40,047 nt of DNA from Fidelibacterota bacterium (GCA_002718655.1 PBFM01000010.1:1-40047); one strand, 5' to 3'. Counted from the first letter of the stretch, positions 24,077 to 33,369 are shown. The notes: a model not told the origin generated them from the sequence alone. Numbers and translations: made by a program.

Positions 24077-25417
24077 TTAATGATTGTAATTCACACCTAT
24101 CTCGATTGCAAGTTTGTCTATGCTAATTATGCTCACATCACTTTCATTTAAAATAAAATTTGAATTAATAAATTTTATATTATTTACTGCAAAAGACAAT
24201 TCTAATCCATCTATACTGGTTAATCTATCAATTTTTAGTAAAGTAAAAGCCCTCTTTTGATATCCGTTTTCATAACGCTTATCATAAGTATCATTATAAT
24301 GAGAGTTTATCATTTCCCTAGTCATCGAGCCACGCTTTACATATGAATATTCAAATGTTATTCTGAATTTTTCATATAAAGATAAAAATTTTAAAAGTAA
24401 CTCTTCTGAGTGTGGTCCTGCCCAGAATCCCAGTGGTGAATTATGGGAGTAATAATCATTGATATTATATTTATGTTTATAAATACGTTGGTCTGTCCAA
24501 TTGTATTCTGCAGTAAGAAAAATATCTTTTGATCTTATTTTTTTAGCATTTATTCCTATTTGCCATGCAAACCAATTATGATTTTTTTCGTTCAATATCC
24601 ACTCAGGAGTAACTTCATCCATAAAGAAGCCTAAATATATTTTTTTATTCGCTGAAAGTTTGTAACTCATATCGAACCCCATTTGAAGATTATCAGTGTC
24701 ACCTAGATAATTCTCAATTGGATAAAATGGTGCCATCGGTATTAGATAATGGATGTCAAGTGAACGTGATGCATAAATTACAGTCTCATTTAAACTTAAT
24801 GAGAAATCTCCTGTAGGAGACCATTCAATCTTATGTGATGCGATGCTTCTTGGTATATTTATTGTTCGATGACTGAAATCATTATCGTAATAAATCATTC
24901 TTGATGAGTCTTCTATACCACTATTTAAAAAGCCATGGAAATAACTTAAAATTAAGTTTTCATTTAATTTCCACTCTAACCCAAATTGTGGATAAGACGG
25001 GGCTTTCGAAGAGACTTGTAATGCTCTAACACCATACCCCCAATGTCTGTCAAAGATACCAAAATCAAATTCCAATACATTTGTGATATATGCTATCCTA
25101 GCATTGATATATTCACTCCAATATCCAGGGGCATCTTTTGATTTATCAAGATATGGAAGACTCTTTATTGGAGAAAAATGATAAAGTTCAGATTTGATTT
25201 CACCAAAAAAACCTAGTTGCGTGTATTGCAAATCAATATTCCATAAGTCATTATCGAAATTTGCTTTCAAGCCAGCTCCAAAATATGTCAAGGGAGTTTT
25301 TTGATAAATCCAATCACTTCCAGTTGAAGAGTAAATTGAAAAAAAAGTTGGTTTTATTTTAATGTCATTCGAAAAAATCAAATTAATTCCTAGAAAAAAA
25401 AAATAATTGTTTAACAA
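24077..25417 (-). CDS. Wzi-like outer-membrane capsule assembly protein
   Basis: A short hydrophobic N-terminus (MLNNYFFFLGINLIF) can serve as a signal peptide. The rest is strand-rich with the Wzi family region FDFGIFDRHWGYGVRALQVSSKAPSYPQFGLEWKLNENLILSYFHGFLNS, corresponding to the W-G-x-G...L..S..AP.f motif seen in capsule assembly Wzi proteins. Wzi is an 18-stranded outer-membrane barrel that helps hold or organise capsule at the surface. The 446 residues fit, and its place at the end of the wza-wzx-wzy locus, 9 bases after the sugar transferase, supports the call. The extreme C-terminus does not end in Phe. Confidence 0.8.
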   Translation of the reverse strand: MLNNYFFFLGINLIFSNDIKIKPTFFSIYSSTGSDWIYQKTPLTYFGAGLKANFDNDLWNIDLQYTQLGFFGEIKSELYHFSPIKSLPYLDKSKDAPGYWSEYINARIAYITNVLEFDFGIFDRHWGYGVRALQVSSKAPSYPQFGLEWKLNENLILSYFHGFLNSGIEDSSRMIYYDNDFSHRTINIPRSIASHKIEWSPTGDFSLSLNETVIYASRSLDIHYLIPMAPFYPIENYLGDTDNLQMGFDMSYKLSANKKIYLGFFMDEVTPEWILNEKNHNWFAWQIGINAKKIRSKDIFLTAEYNWTDQRIYKHKYNINDYYSHNSPLGFWAGPHSEELLLKFLSLYEKFRITFEYSYVKRGSMTREMINSHYNDTYDKRYENGYQKRAFTLLKIDRLTSIDGLELSFAVNNIKFINSNFILNESDVSIISIDKLAIEIGVNYNH

Positions 25418-25426
25418 AATTCTTAA

Positions 25427-27403
25427 TTATTTACTCCTCGCACCTAAAAAAATAATATTTGATAGTGCCTTTATAAAGTATTTCAAATCGGTAAATAATG
25501 GTGATTTTTCTTTTTGGTTTAAATATGTTCTTTCACTTTCAATTATCGCATCGAATGACTTTGGTAGGTCTGCGTAATATGGTGGAATTAATCCAGGCTT
25601 GAAATTTATTCGCTTTTCTTGTAAATCTTTAGGATAAAGGCTGTAATAGTGTTCACTGAGGGCTCTAACTCCTATAAAATTCAAGTCACCTTTTAACCAA
25701 TTATATAGTTGTGGAATTTCATCAATAAAATATTTTCGAAAAAATTTCCCCCATGATGTGATTCTATAATCCCCTTGTAATTTCCCTGTTTTATCTAAGT
25801 GATATTTATCATAAATCTCACCCTGAATAAACTCACTATAGGGATACATTGTTCTTATTTTATATATGTAAATTAGTTTTCCTTCATATCCTATTCTTTT
25901 CAATTTTACTATAGGACCGTATGAAGGAGAGGTTTCTTTTGAAATAGTTTTCTTTTTCTTGCATACAAAGTATAATCTATCTGAAATGAGATTTTCATCT
26001 ATAATTTCAAATCCACAAAATGAAAGTCTTCCAAATATTTCTGATTTTGATAATATTCGATTTTTTCCCTTGGTTAAAATGAAATATATTTGTTTAGTAA
26101 TCATAAGTTTTGGAAATACTCTGTGAAAAAGAAAATGAAAAGGAAGTAATATTAAATAGAGAAAATGAGGCATTTTTGATCTAAGATGTATTCTAAATTT
26201 TTCCAATGGAACAAAATTACCTACTAAAATTCCACCACTTTCTAGTTTTTTATAATTAGCCAGTAAATATTCATTTATTCTTCTACAATCATTTAATCTA
26301 TTAACATTAATTATTAATTTTTTTGAATCATTGAATAACAGTTTAATATTTACGGTTTGATCTGTATTGAAAATTGAAACTTTATTTTTTTCAATTTGTT
26401 CATCAGTGATTGTACTCCAAATGAATTTTATTAATTGATTTTGATAAGCGAAACCAAATGTTTTGATGCTATCTTTTAACAATTCTCTTGTATATGTATT
26501 TTTATTATTTTCTCCAATATTTTCGATTTCCAATTCATCTTGTCCCTCATCTGTAAGAGGAATTTTATTATATCTCTTATTCCTAATTCCATTTTTTTTT
26601 GATTCTCCAAAAAAGAATAAATAAAAAGCAGTTATTTCAATACCAGAATGGAAAATCCCAGCGTTGAAAATTAGAGAAATTGAATCTGAATCGATTCTCA
26701 ATATGTAATAAAATAAGGTTATAAAAAGAATTGTTAATATAGATGCCTTGATATAAGGTGCAATTTCATAGTAGTGATTAATAGAATTTGGTTCCTTATA
26801 TCTATTAGTTAAAAGGGTTCCTAAACCCCAAGATGCTATTAATATTAGTAGATTTTGTTCGTGCATTAGACCATATTGAAAAGACCCATATTTTATGTAA
26901 TTGGTACCAATGTATGTAAAAAAAAGCAATAATATTCCTGGTATAAGCCATTTAATATAAAATTTATTGATGCCCTTTATTTCTATTCTTTTGTCACTGT
27001 ACTTTACTTTGACATTAGTAGATTGAATCATAGCCTTAAATAATATTGAAACAAAAATATCATATAAAAACAAAATAATTGTTAGGGTAAGTATGAATAA
27101 TCTTGAAGTACTCCATAGGTTAGAAAAAGATATAATTATTACTACAAATAATATGCATATAAGAGTTGACCAGAATGTTATTCTTAATGCAAGCCAAAGT
27201 GGTTTTTGTATTAATGCAATTGTTCTTTCATAGTAAAAAGATGTGAAATTTCTAAAAATTAAAAAAATAAAGTATAAGTATAAGTAATTACCATATGGAA
27301 TAAATACTGAGAACTTTTCATAGTGTAAAATTGAAAAAAAGATAGAAAAGAAAGTTAAATCTATTGTAAAAAGAATACTTTGTAGGGTTTTTTTGTGTAT
27401 CAT
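25427..27403 (-). CDS. Large polyprenyl-phosphate sugar-1-phosphate transferase (initiating enzyme)
   Basis: Transfers a sugar-1-phosphate to undecaprenyl phosphate at the inner membrane, starting each repeat unit. The C-terminal third (about residues 485-655) is the bacterial sugar transferase domain: GKLIYIYKIRTMYPYSE, RITSWGKFFRKYFIDEIPQLYNWLKGDLNFIGVRAL (Asp-Glu of the active site in FIDEIPQ) and FKPGLIPPYYADLP. The N-terminal part (about 1-260) has several membrane helices. A middle region (about 290-480, including INVNRLNDCRRINEYLLANYKKLESGGILVGNF) looks like a degenerate methyltransferase-like or nucleotide-binding fold known from Bacteroidota sugar transferases of this size. The specific sugar is unknown. 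Two tandem AGGATG copies surround the start codon. Confidence 0.88.
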   Translation of the reverse strand: MIHKKTLQSILFTIDLTFFSIFFSILHYEKFSVFIPYGNYLYLYFIFLIFRNFTSFYYERTIALIQKPLWLALRITFWSTLICILFVVIIISFSNLWSTSRLFILTLTIILFLYDIFVSILFKAMIQSTNVKVKYSDKRIEIKGINKFYIKWLIPGILLLFFTYIGTNYIKYGSFQYGLMHEQNLLILIASWGLGTLLTNRYKEPNSINHYYEIAPYIKASILTILFITLFYYILRIDSDSISLIFNAGIFHSGIEITAFYLFFFGESKKNGIRNKRYNKIPLTDEGQDELEIENIGENNKNTYTRELLKDSIKTFGFAYQNQLIKFIWSTITDEQIEKNKVSIFNTDQTVNIKLLFNDSKKLIINVNRLNDCRRINEYLLANYKKLESGGILVGNFVPLEKFRIHLRSKMPHFLYLILLPFHFLFHRVFPKLMITKQIYFILTKGKNRILSKSEIFGRLSFCGFEIIDENLISDRLYFVCKKKKTISKETSPSYGPIVKLKRIGYEGKLIYIYKIRTMYPYSEFIQGEIYDKYHLDKTGKLQGDYRITSWGKFFRKYFIDEIPQLYNWLKGDLNFIGVRALSEHYYSLYPKDLQEKRINFKPGLIPPYYADLPKSFDAIIESERTYLNQKEKSPLFTDLKYFIKALSNIIFLGARSK

Positions 27404-27421
27404 CCTATGGAATCATCCTAT
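27399..27421 (-). repeat. Tandem 10-base repeat over the sugar-transferase start
   Basis: On the minus strand ATAGGATGAT occurs twice with TCC between (27421-27412 and 27408-27399). Each copy carries AGG-ATG, so the ribosome-binding and start signal is duplicated. The upstream ATG (27416-27414) opens a three-codon frame, ATG ATT CCA TAG, that closes just before the real start codon at 27403. Confidence 0.85.
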
Positions 27422-27623
27422 TTTGCTTGCAATGGGGATTAAATTAAAGGATGGAATACATATGATACTGTGTCCAGGATCACATTCTTGTAGGGTAAGT
27501 ATAGCAAAACGCATTTGGCATTTATTCTTTTTTTCTTAAAATGCTAACGTTCTACACCGATAAACTTTTCTCCTACTTACATACCAAATATAGCTATTTT
27601 TAAATTGATAAGGAAAAAAATTG
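27404..27623 (-). other. 220-base intergenic leader inside the capsule locus
   Basis: This is the only long gap within the minus-strand capsule genes. I see no open frame of note. A 7-base inverted pair, GTAAGTA (27495-27501) and TACTTAC (27574-27580), is widely spaced and may be chance. Low-complexity T/A runs occur around 27527-27538. It may hold a separate promoter for the sugar transferase and wzi, or a leader controlling them, but no clear -35/-10 pair, JUMPstart or ops element was recognised. Confidence 0.4.
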
Positions 27624-28694
27624 TTATTCTATTAATAATTGTTTTTCAGAATTTTCAAACATTTCTTTCTTTGACTCAGGATAGTTCAATATAAACCATT
27701 TCATAAATTTTGTTACATCAATTGTTTTTTTTATAAACTTATCTCTTTTTTGTATTTGATTTGTTTTGATTTTTTTATTTTTTATGATGCTAATAGCTTT
27801 TTCTTTAACACCCTCAGTTGAATTAAAAATATATACTAACCCATTTTTCTCTTGCTCTTCCAAGGTACCTGCAGTTAGGGTATTTATATAAATTGCAGGT
27901 GTGCCTAAAATCGCGCATTCAGATGCCATAGTCGCACCCTCACCAATAAATAAAGTTGCATGGAATAGAATGCTATGAATTTCATTTGCAGTTGCATTTA
28001 ATTTATTTTTTCCTAGTTGAACTGGTATATCTCCCTCAGAAGAAATAAATACTGGAGCATAATTTTCAATTTCTTTAACAAGTTTAATTAAAAAATTTAA
28101 TTCAAAACCTTTTTGGCCAATATCATGGCTGGCATTCCAAGAAACTAATCGAATTATTACGTATTTTTGATTTAACGCTAAATTCAAATTGGTAAAAAAA
28201 TTATTATTTGGTTGGAAATATTTAGGGTGCAGGTAACATTGCTCCATAAATCCGTTAAAACGAATGTGCTTATTTCCTAAATGATTTTTATATGCATTAG
28301 GTGTTAGTACTATTTGAGAGAATGGTAAAAATGACATAATGCCAATTTTAGCGTTCTCAGTATCAGTAAATGTAATGTGAGGTTTTTTTAAAAAAAATGC
28401 CACCTGCGCAGCATAAGGTGATGCAAAACTTAGGAATAGATTAGGCTTGAATATTTTTGCTATTTTGTATAACTGATAGTTTGCTTTGAATAAATAAAAA
28501 AATTTCCCGATTAATCCTCTCTTGCCTTCGCCTCTTGATACGTATTGTATACTGTAATGATCTAGTAGATTATGAGTAACATCTTTATTACGTGCAGTTA
28601 TTAAAACTTTGTGACCTTCATTTTTTATCTCCATAATAAAATTTTTAAAATAATGCACATGTGCAGGATGCCCTATATCAAGAAAAATTTTCAT
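27624..28694 (-). CDS. DUF354-family glycosyltransferase-like protein
   Basis: The N-terminus MKIFLDIGHPAHVHYFKNFIMEIKNEGHKVLITARNKD is the hallmark of DUF354 proteins, which have a GT-B-like two-domain fold related to UDP-GlcNAc 2-epimerases and glycosyltransferases. A later segment, HSILFHATLFIGEGATMASECAILGTPAIYINTL, matches the sugar-nucleotide-binding C-terminal half. The 356 residues fit the family. It has no signal peptide or membrane helix and likely acts on the cytoplasmic face during repeat-unit assembly. Its start overlaps the GT4 gene stop by 4 bases. Donor and acceptor sugars are unknown. Confidence 0.85.
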   Translation of the reverse strand: MKIFLDIGHPAHVHYFKNFIMEIKNEGHKVLITARNKDVTHNLLDHYSIQYVSRGEGKRGLIGKFFYLFKANYQLYKIAKIFKPNLFLSFASPYAAQVAFFLKKPHITFTDTENAKIGIMSFLPFSQIVLTPNAYKNHLGNKHIRFNGFMEQCYLHPKYFQPNNNFFTNLNLALNQKYVIIRLVSWNASHDIGQKGFELNFLIKLVKEIENYAPVFISSEGDIPVQLGKNKLNATANEIHSILFHATLFIGEGATMASECAILGTPAIYINTLTAGTLEEQEKNGLVYIFNSTEGVKEKAISIIKNKKIKTNQIQKRDKFIKKTIDVTKFMKWFILNYPESKKEMFENSEKQLLIE

Positions 28695-29611
28695 GAAACA
28701 TATTTTACTTTTTCATACACTTTTAAGATTTTAATCGAAACCAAATCCAATCTATATTCTTTTACAGCATCTCTTCCATTAGTTTTTTCTTTTGATTCTA
28801 AGATTAATTTTATTTTATCTTGTATTTCCTTTTCGTTGTAATCTGTTATGAAGCAATTTTTCACATTTTTTATCAATTTATTAACATCACCAACATTGGT
28901 TGAAATTATTGGACAATTACATGCCAATGCTTCTTTAACTACTAATGGTCCTGTTTCTGAAAACGATGTGACAAGTAACATATCAACTGCATTCATTAAA
29001 AGACTTACCTCAGTTCTAGAAAGATCTTTCATCTCAATCAGCTCACAATTGTCTATTTTTTTAACTGCTAATCTTGCCAAAGGATAGTTTTTGATTTTAT
29101 TATTGAATGAAGACGAAAATAGTACATAATTCTTATTTTGATTAAGCCCTAGTTTATTTCTTGCATCTGAAATTGGCATTGGTTTAAAAATATTTAAATC
29201 TATACCACAGGGTATAATGTCAATATCTCTTGAATATATTTTTAACTTTTTTGACAAATCTGAATGAACAAAAATATTTCTTGCTGATAATCTTGATGCT
29301 AGCCAACTATATAAGTAATTATGCCATAAATTAACATCGCTTCCATGAAATGTAATCACAACAGGGACTAATTTTTGCATTGATGCTAGTAAACCAGATA
29401 AGCCATAATGAGCATGAATGATATCATAACTTTTATTTTTTGTTAACTTGTTTCTTAGTAAGAAATAATTTTTTAAGTATCCAACAATTCCTTTGCCTTT
29501 GATTAGAAAATAATCAATTGCTAGACCGTGTTTCTCAAGACTATTTACCTGTTCCTTAACAAACGGACTGATTTTATAACTATTCCCACTCGCTACAATT
29601 AAAATTCTCAT
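28691..29611 (-). CDS. Glycosyltransferase, GT4 family
   Basis: A GT-B-fold retaining glycosyltransferase. The N-terminal domain has the acceptor-side pattern IIHAHYGLSGLLAS and VVITFHGSDVN; the C-terminal domain has ADMLLVTSF-like NAVDMLLVTSFSETGPLVVKEALACNCPIISTNVGDV, which holds the E-x7-E donor-binding motif (SETGPLVVKEAL). The hinge segment IIPCGIDLNIFKP is typical. At 306 residues it is somewhat short, lacking some N-terminal elements of larger GT4 enzymes. It lies 1 base after wzy and overlaps the DUF354 gene, so it is part of the repeat-unit assembly operon. Specificity is unknown. Confidence 0.9.
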   Translation of the reverse strand: MRILIVASGNSYKISPFVKEQVNSLEKHGLAIDYFLIKGKGIVGYLKNYFLLRNKLTKNKSYDIIHAHYGLSGLLASMQKLVPVVITFHGSDVNLWHNYLYSWLASRLSARNIFVHSDLSKKLKIYSRDIDIIPCGIDLNIFKPMPISDARNKLGLNQNKNYVLFSSSFNNKIKNYPLARLAVKKIDNCELIEMKDLSRTEVSLLMNAVDMLLVTSFSETGPLVVKEALACNCPIISTNVGDVNKLIKNVKNCFITDYNEKEIQDKIKLILESKEKTNGRDAVKEYRLDLVSIKILKVYEKVKYVS

Positions 29612-29612
29612 A

Positions 29613-30836
29613 TTAAGATTTCATCGTGGCTAGTAAGTAATAAAAAAGGGATCCAGAAGTGACTGAGTCAATTACATGACCACCAAAAAAGCTGTAGGCA
29701 AAAAATAAGATAATAGCAATATTGTTCCTTTCATTAGATTGGTAAAAGTCTTTTATTAAACCTCTGGTAATCAAAAGTAAAAAAATTAGTGTTCCAATTA
29801 TGCCATATTTGAAAAAAAAATCAAAAAAATCCATAGATGCATTAGTAAACCAAAATTCACCTCTTTTTTTCCAAAATAAATTTTGTCCGGAAAAACTAGT
29901 TCCAAAAAGTAAAGTCAATGAGTTAGAAAAAGATTCTTCCATTTGTATGTTCAATGAGGCATAGCGTCTAAAATTAATTGATGCTATTCGATTTAAAGTT
30001 TGATTATCATATAAGCCACCAACTTTTTCTGCAGCAGCTATTGATTTATTTATGTTAATACCAAACCGTGACTCATACATTTCAATCGATTTATCAATCA
30101 ACATTGAGAATGAAAAAATAAAAATAATAGTAAAAATATTATATGCTATAATCTTATTTAGACTAAGAGCCCTTCTTTTTAGAGCAAAAAAAATTGGAAT
30201 AATAAAACCAAAAACACTTTTTGATGCAATTATAAAAGCATTGAAAAAAGTTAATGATAAAGGAATAATTTGCTTTCTTAGTTTTTCATCTAGTAAAAAA
30301 TATGTGAAAAAAATCAAGTTCAATATTGAAACAGGGTTACCACCTTGGAACATGCCTTTTGATGTCCCTTCAAATCTATATGCCTCTAGTCCTAATCCAA
30401 ATAAATGACCTGCTAAAAGGTTTAACACAAAAATAGAAAAATTGATATAAATAACTCTCTTAGAAAAGTTTTCACTTATATCCATACGATATTTAATAAA
30501 TACAAAAAGAAAAAGAAGAAATTGAAATCTTAGAATGTAGGTTACATCTTCAAGCAGCATATTAAGCGATGCATGAAAGAAAAAGTGGATAATTGTATTA
30601 AGAACAAAAAATAATAACATAAAGATACTTAACAATTCACCGAAAAATAAATTTTTCTTTATGGCTTTCATGAAATAAAATATTATAAAAAAAAATAAAA
30701 TTGGACCCCTAATCCAATATCCAATATTGAATAATGGATTAGAGATTCCTAAATAAATACGAATGAACCCACTTAAGGTATCAATAAATAGAAAGCTCAA
30801 CATATAATATTTAACAATAGTGTGCAATCTAATCAT
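29613..30836 (-). CDS. wzy: O-antigen/capsule polymerase-like membrane protein (Wzy)
   Basis: The 407 residues form about ten to twelve hydrophobic segments with a long polar periplasmic loop (about residues 260-325, including YESRFGININKSIAAAEKVGGLYDNQTLNRIASINFRR) before the last helices, the topology of Wzy polymerases and O-antigen ligases. Sequence identity in this family is always low, so the call rests on topology and on its place between the flippase and the glycosyltransferases. Wzy joins flipped repeat units on the periplasmic side in a block-wise manner. A WaaL-type ligase or a PelG/EpsK-like permease is less likely in this context. Confidence 0.72.
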   Translation of the reverse strand: MIRLHTIVKYYMLSFLFIDTLSGFIRIYLGISNPLFNIGYWIRGPILFFFIIFYFMKAIKKNLFFGELLSIFMLLFFVLNTIIHFFFHASLNMLLEDVTYILRFQFLLFLFVFIKYRMDISENFSKRVIYINFSIFVLNLLAGHLFGLGLEAYRFEGTSKGMFQGGNPVSILNLIFFTYFLLDEKLRKQIIPLSLTFFNAFIIASKSVFGFIIPIFFALKRRALSLNKIIAYNIFTIIFIFSFSMLIDKSIEMYESRFGININKSIAAAEKVGGLYDNQTLNRIASINFRRYASLNIQMEESFSNSLTLLFGTSFSGQNLFWKKRGEFWFTNASMDFFDFFFKYGIIGTLIFLLLITRGLIKDFYQSNERNNIAIILFFAYSFFGGHVIDSVTSGSLFYYLLATMKS

Positions 30837-30850
30837 ATGATTGTTTCATT

Positions 30851-32167
30851 TTAACCATTAGCGAATGATTTAATTTTAAGATAAGCCATTAATATTTGGT
30901 AACTGACACCTGTTATGTTTCCAATTGTATATCCGATGGCAACACCTAATAAACTGTAATTAGGCACTAAAATAACCCAAGATATAAGTGATACAAAAAA
31001 TATTATTACACCACCAATATTTGGGTAGATTATGTATTTAGTGCCAGAAAGAAATGATACAAATGGGATTGATGTTATCCTAATGAATACACTTGGTAAA
31101 AGTAATTGCAAAATAATACTACCCTTTACGAATTCTTCGCCAAATAAGTTTAGAATATCTGATGAAATTAAATAAACTATAGTACATAATGCTGCTGATA
31201 ATGAAATCATTATTTTACTTGTTTGATAAAATAATTGAGTTATTTCTTTATTTTTTTCTGCACCAAATAGGTTTGATATTTCTGGAAGGAACACCTGGGT
31301 GAAAAGTTTGGGTATGAACATAAGAATGCTCACGATAGCAAGGACTGAAGAATAAAGTCCGGCGTCTGACTGACTAAGGTACATTCCTATTACAAGTATT
31401 GACAGATAACCAGTGCCTGTACTTGCTACAGTACCTACCATACTTACTATGCCATAATGAGAAAATTTTTTCATAATATCATTTTTATTGAAATTATCCA
31501 AATATGACATATTTTTTGTTATGGTTTGATAATTTTTCAACAAAAGTATTATGCTAATAATAACAAAAGTTGCATAGCCATAAATATAACAGTCTAATAA
31601 AAGAGTAGTTTTACCTTTAAAAGCAACTAAGATGATTGCTAAAAACAAAACTATATCTGATATAATTTCAATTTTTGCATATATAGAAACTAGATCTACA
31701 CTGTAATAGATTCTTCTAAAGATAATGTAGAAAGACCGGAAAAATATGTAAAATATGATTTTTATAAATAACTCATATGGTAAGGAAAAGTTTTTACTAA
31801 AATAATCCCATTTTATAAGCAATATTGTGTTTAGAAGTAATAAAATTATTATTGGTCCAAATATGACTATCTTTAAAACATACACAAATTGATTGTAACT
31901 ATTCTTTCCTCTATACTCGGCAAGAAATTTATTTCCAGCACTGCCAAAAAAATTTGTTACAAAAATTGTAATTATTAGACAAAAACTAATCATTATATTG
32001 AATTCTCCAAGGACTTCTTGTCCAAAGAACCTTGCAATAATGAAATTAAATAGCGGAGTTATTATTCCAGCAAATAGCAGAGCAAGCCCTGTGTAAAATG
32101 AGTTTTTTAAAATACGTTTACTGAAAATAGAGGGTTTAATTTTCTTGTCTATCAATATATATTGCAA
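30851..32167 (-). CDS. wzx: Polysaccharide flippase (Wzx, MATE/MOP superfamily)
   Basis: A 438-residue protein with about twelve to fourteen membrane helices and the usual family opening LKNSFYTGLALLFAGIITPLFNFIIARFFGQEVLGEFNIMISF. Further typical segments are KFSHYGIVSMVGTVASTGTGYLSILVIGMYLSQSDAGLYSSVLAI and LFTQVFLPEISNLFG. Wzx flips undecaprenyl-linked repeat units across the inner membrane. Its start overlaps the 3' end of the wzz gene by 32 bases; no better internal ATG precedes the first helix, so the overlap is probably real and the two are coupled. Confidence 0.87.
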   Translation of the reverse strand: MQYILIDKKIKPSIFSKRILKNSFYTGLALLFAGIITPLFNFIIARFFGQEVLGEFNIMISFCLIITIFVTNFFGSAGNKFLAEYRGKNSYNQFVYVLKIVIFGPIIILLLLNTILLIKWDYFSKNFSLPYELFIKIIFYIFFRSFYIIFRRIYYSVDLVSIYAKIEIISDIVLFLAIILVAFKGKTTLLLDCYIYGYATFVIISIILLLKNYQTITKNMSYLDNFNKNDIMKKFSHYGIVSMVGTVASTGTGYLSILVIGMYLSQSDAGLYSSVLAIVSILMFIPKLFTQVFLPEISNLFGAEKNKEITQLFYQTSKIMISLSAALCTIVYLISSDILNLFGEEFVKGSIILQLLLPSVFIRITSIPFVSFLSGTKYIIYPNIGGVIIFFVSLISWVILVPNYSLLGVAIGYTIGNITGVSYQILMAYLKIKSFANG

Positions 32168-33338
32168 AAGGGATTGCTAAAATAATTCCCAAAAATAATG
32201 AAAGAATTACTATCAATGTTCGTTTAGGCTTTGCCTTCTTAACTGCAGGTTCAGCAGTATCCAAAATACTGATTAGAAGTCGTTCCTTTGCTTCGTCAAT
32301 TTTTGCTATTTCAAATTGTTGTCTTAGTGTAATGTCAACAGCGCGATTTTCTTCAACAGCGCTTTCAAGTCTTTCCCTTGTCATTTCTATGGAAGGGGTA
32401 TCAAGCCTAAGAGGGTGGCTTTTTCTAAAATCTGTTAAAATATCCTCTGAATATTCCGTTTGTGATTTTGCATCTTCCATTTGATTCTCAATAAACACTC
32501 TATTTCTTGAAGCTTCTCTTTTTTGTTCTATCGATATGAAATTTTTGACATATTCAGCGATATAGTTTGCTATGTCAGATGAAAGTTTTGGATCTTCTGT
32601 TAAAACTTTGACCGTTATCAAGCCCGAAATTTCCTCTTTTACGGAAATTAATTCATCTAATTGTAATATAGCTTCATAGGTTTGTTTATCAATCTTATTT
32701 GAGCTAAAACCGCCCGTTGGTAAAATTTTTTTAATTAATTTAATTGGTGAGAAAAGGGGAGGCTTGTCTAGTTCCCAATATTTAATTAGGTTTGAGCCGT
32801 TTGGATAAAGTTTTGATTCCCATTGTTTTAAGACAATATCTTTTTTTAATCTTCTGCTCTTGATGATATCAGGTATATTGTATGTCGTAGTACTAGTAAG
32901 ACCTCCAATTCCAAAAGATTTTGCAAGGCCTTGAAAATCACCAAGCATTCCTCCTGAGTTATTTTGTTCTCCAGCAGGATATAGTGATATTTTTGATTCG
33001 AAGTAGATAGTAGCAAGAAGGGAGTAAACCAGCCCAATTAAAGTAAAAAATATGCCAAATTTTAAAATAAAAGTTTTTTTATTACTGATAATTTTAAATA
33101 TTGCCTCGACATTAATTTCATCATTTTCATTTATTAATTGGAGATGATTCTTTTTCCCCTTTAAGTGTTCAAGCTGAATAAGGTCTCTTTTTTTTAGTTC
33201 AGCAATACGGTTTCTTAAAGTTTTTTCGGTTAATCCATATTTGGATGCAATTTTAGTTCTTTCGCTAGGATTATCAATAATTTTAGGATTTTCATTAATA
33301 ATATTTAAAATCTTTTCTTCGTGTGGAGTCAATTTCAT
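32136..33338 (-). CDS. wzz: Wzz-type chain-length regulator with N-terminal winged-helix DNA-binding-like domain
   Basis: Residues about 1-68 form a predicted winged helix (LTPHEEKILNIINENP, then RTKIASKYGLTEKTLRNRIAELKKRDLIQLE) joined to a Wzz domain. The first membrane helix is at about 91-112, followed by a periplasmic coiled-coil-rich region (about 113-370). A C-terminal Pro-rich segment (LDTAEPAVKKAKPKRT) leads into the second helix (about 373-395) and a short cytoplasmic end. Wzz sets the length distribution of Wzy polymerisation. Both ends are cytoplasmic, so the HTH could reach DNA from the membrane. No Walker motifs are present, so it is not a Wzc kinase. The fusion is in one uninterrupted frame, with the HTH at the natural start. 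Regulatory function is inferred. Confidence 0.85.
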   Translation of the reverse strand: MKLTPHEEKILNIINENPKIIDNPSERTKIASKYGLTEKTLRNRIAELKKRDLIQLEHLKGKKNHLQLINENDEINVEAIFKIISNKKTFILKFGIFFTLIGLVYSLLATIYFESKISLYPAGEQNNSGGMLGDFQGLAKSFGIGGLTSTTTYNIPDIIKSRRLKKDIVLKQWESKLYPNGSNLIKYWELDKPPLFSPIKLIKKILPTGGFSSNKIDKQTYEAILQLDELISVKEEISGLITVKVLTEDPKLSSDIANYIAEYVKNFISIEQKREASRNRVFIENQMEDAKSQTEYSEDILTDFRKSHPLRLDTPSIEMTRERLESAVEENRAVDITLRQQFEIAKIDEAKERLLISILDTAEPAVKKAKPKRTLIVILSLFLGIILAIPFAIYIDRQEN

Positions 33339-33369
33339 ATTTTTAATCTTTTATCAAATTTTTTTGTAT

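Noticed and set aside
27404-27623. JUMPstart/ops element for RfaH-type antitermination
   Set aside because: No GGCGGTAG-like core was seen on the coding strand.
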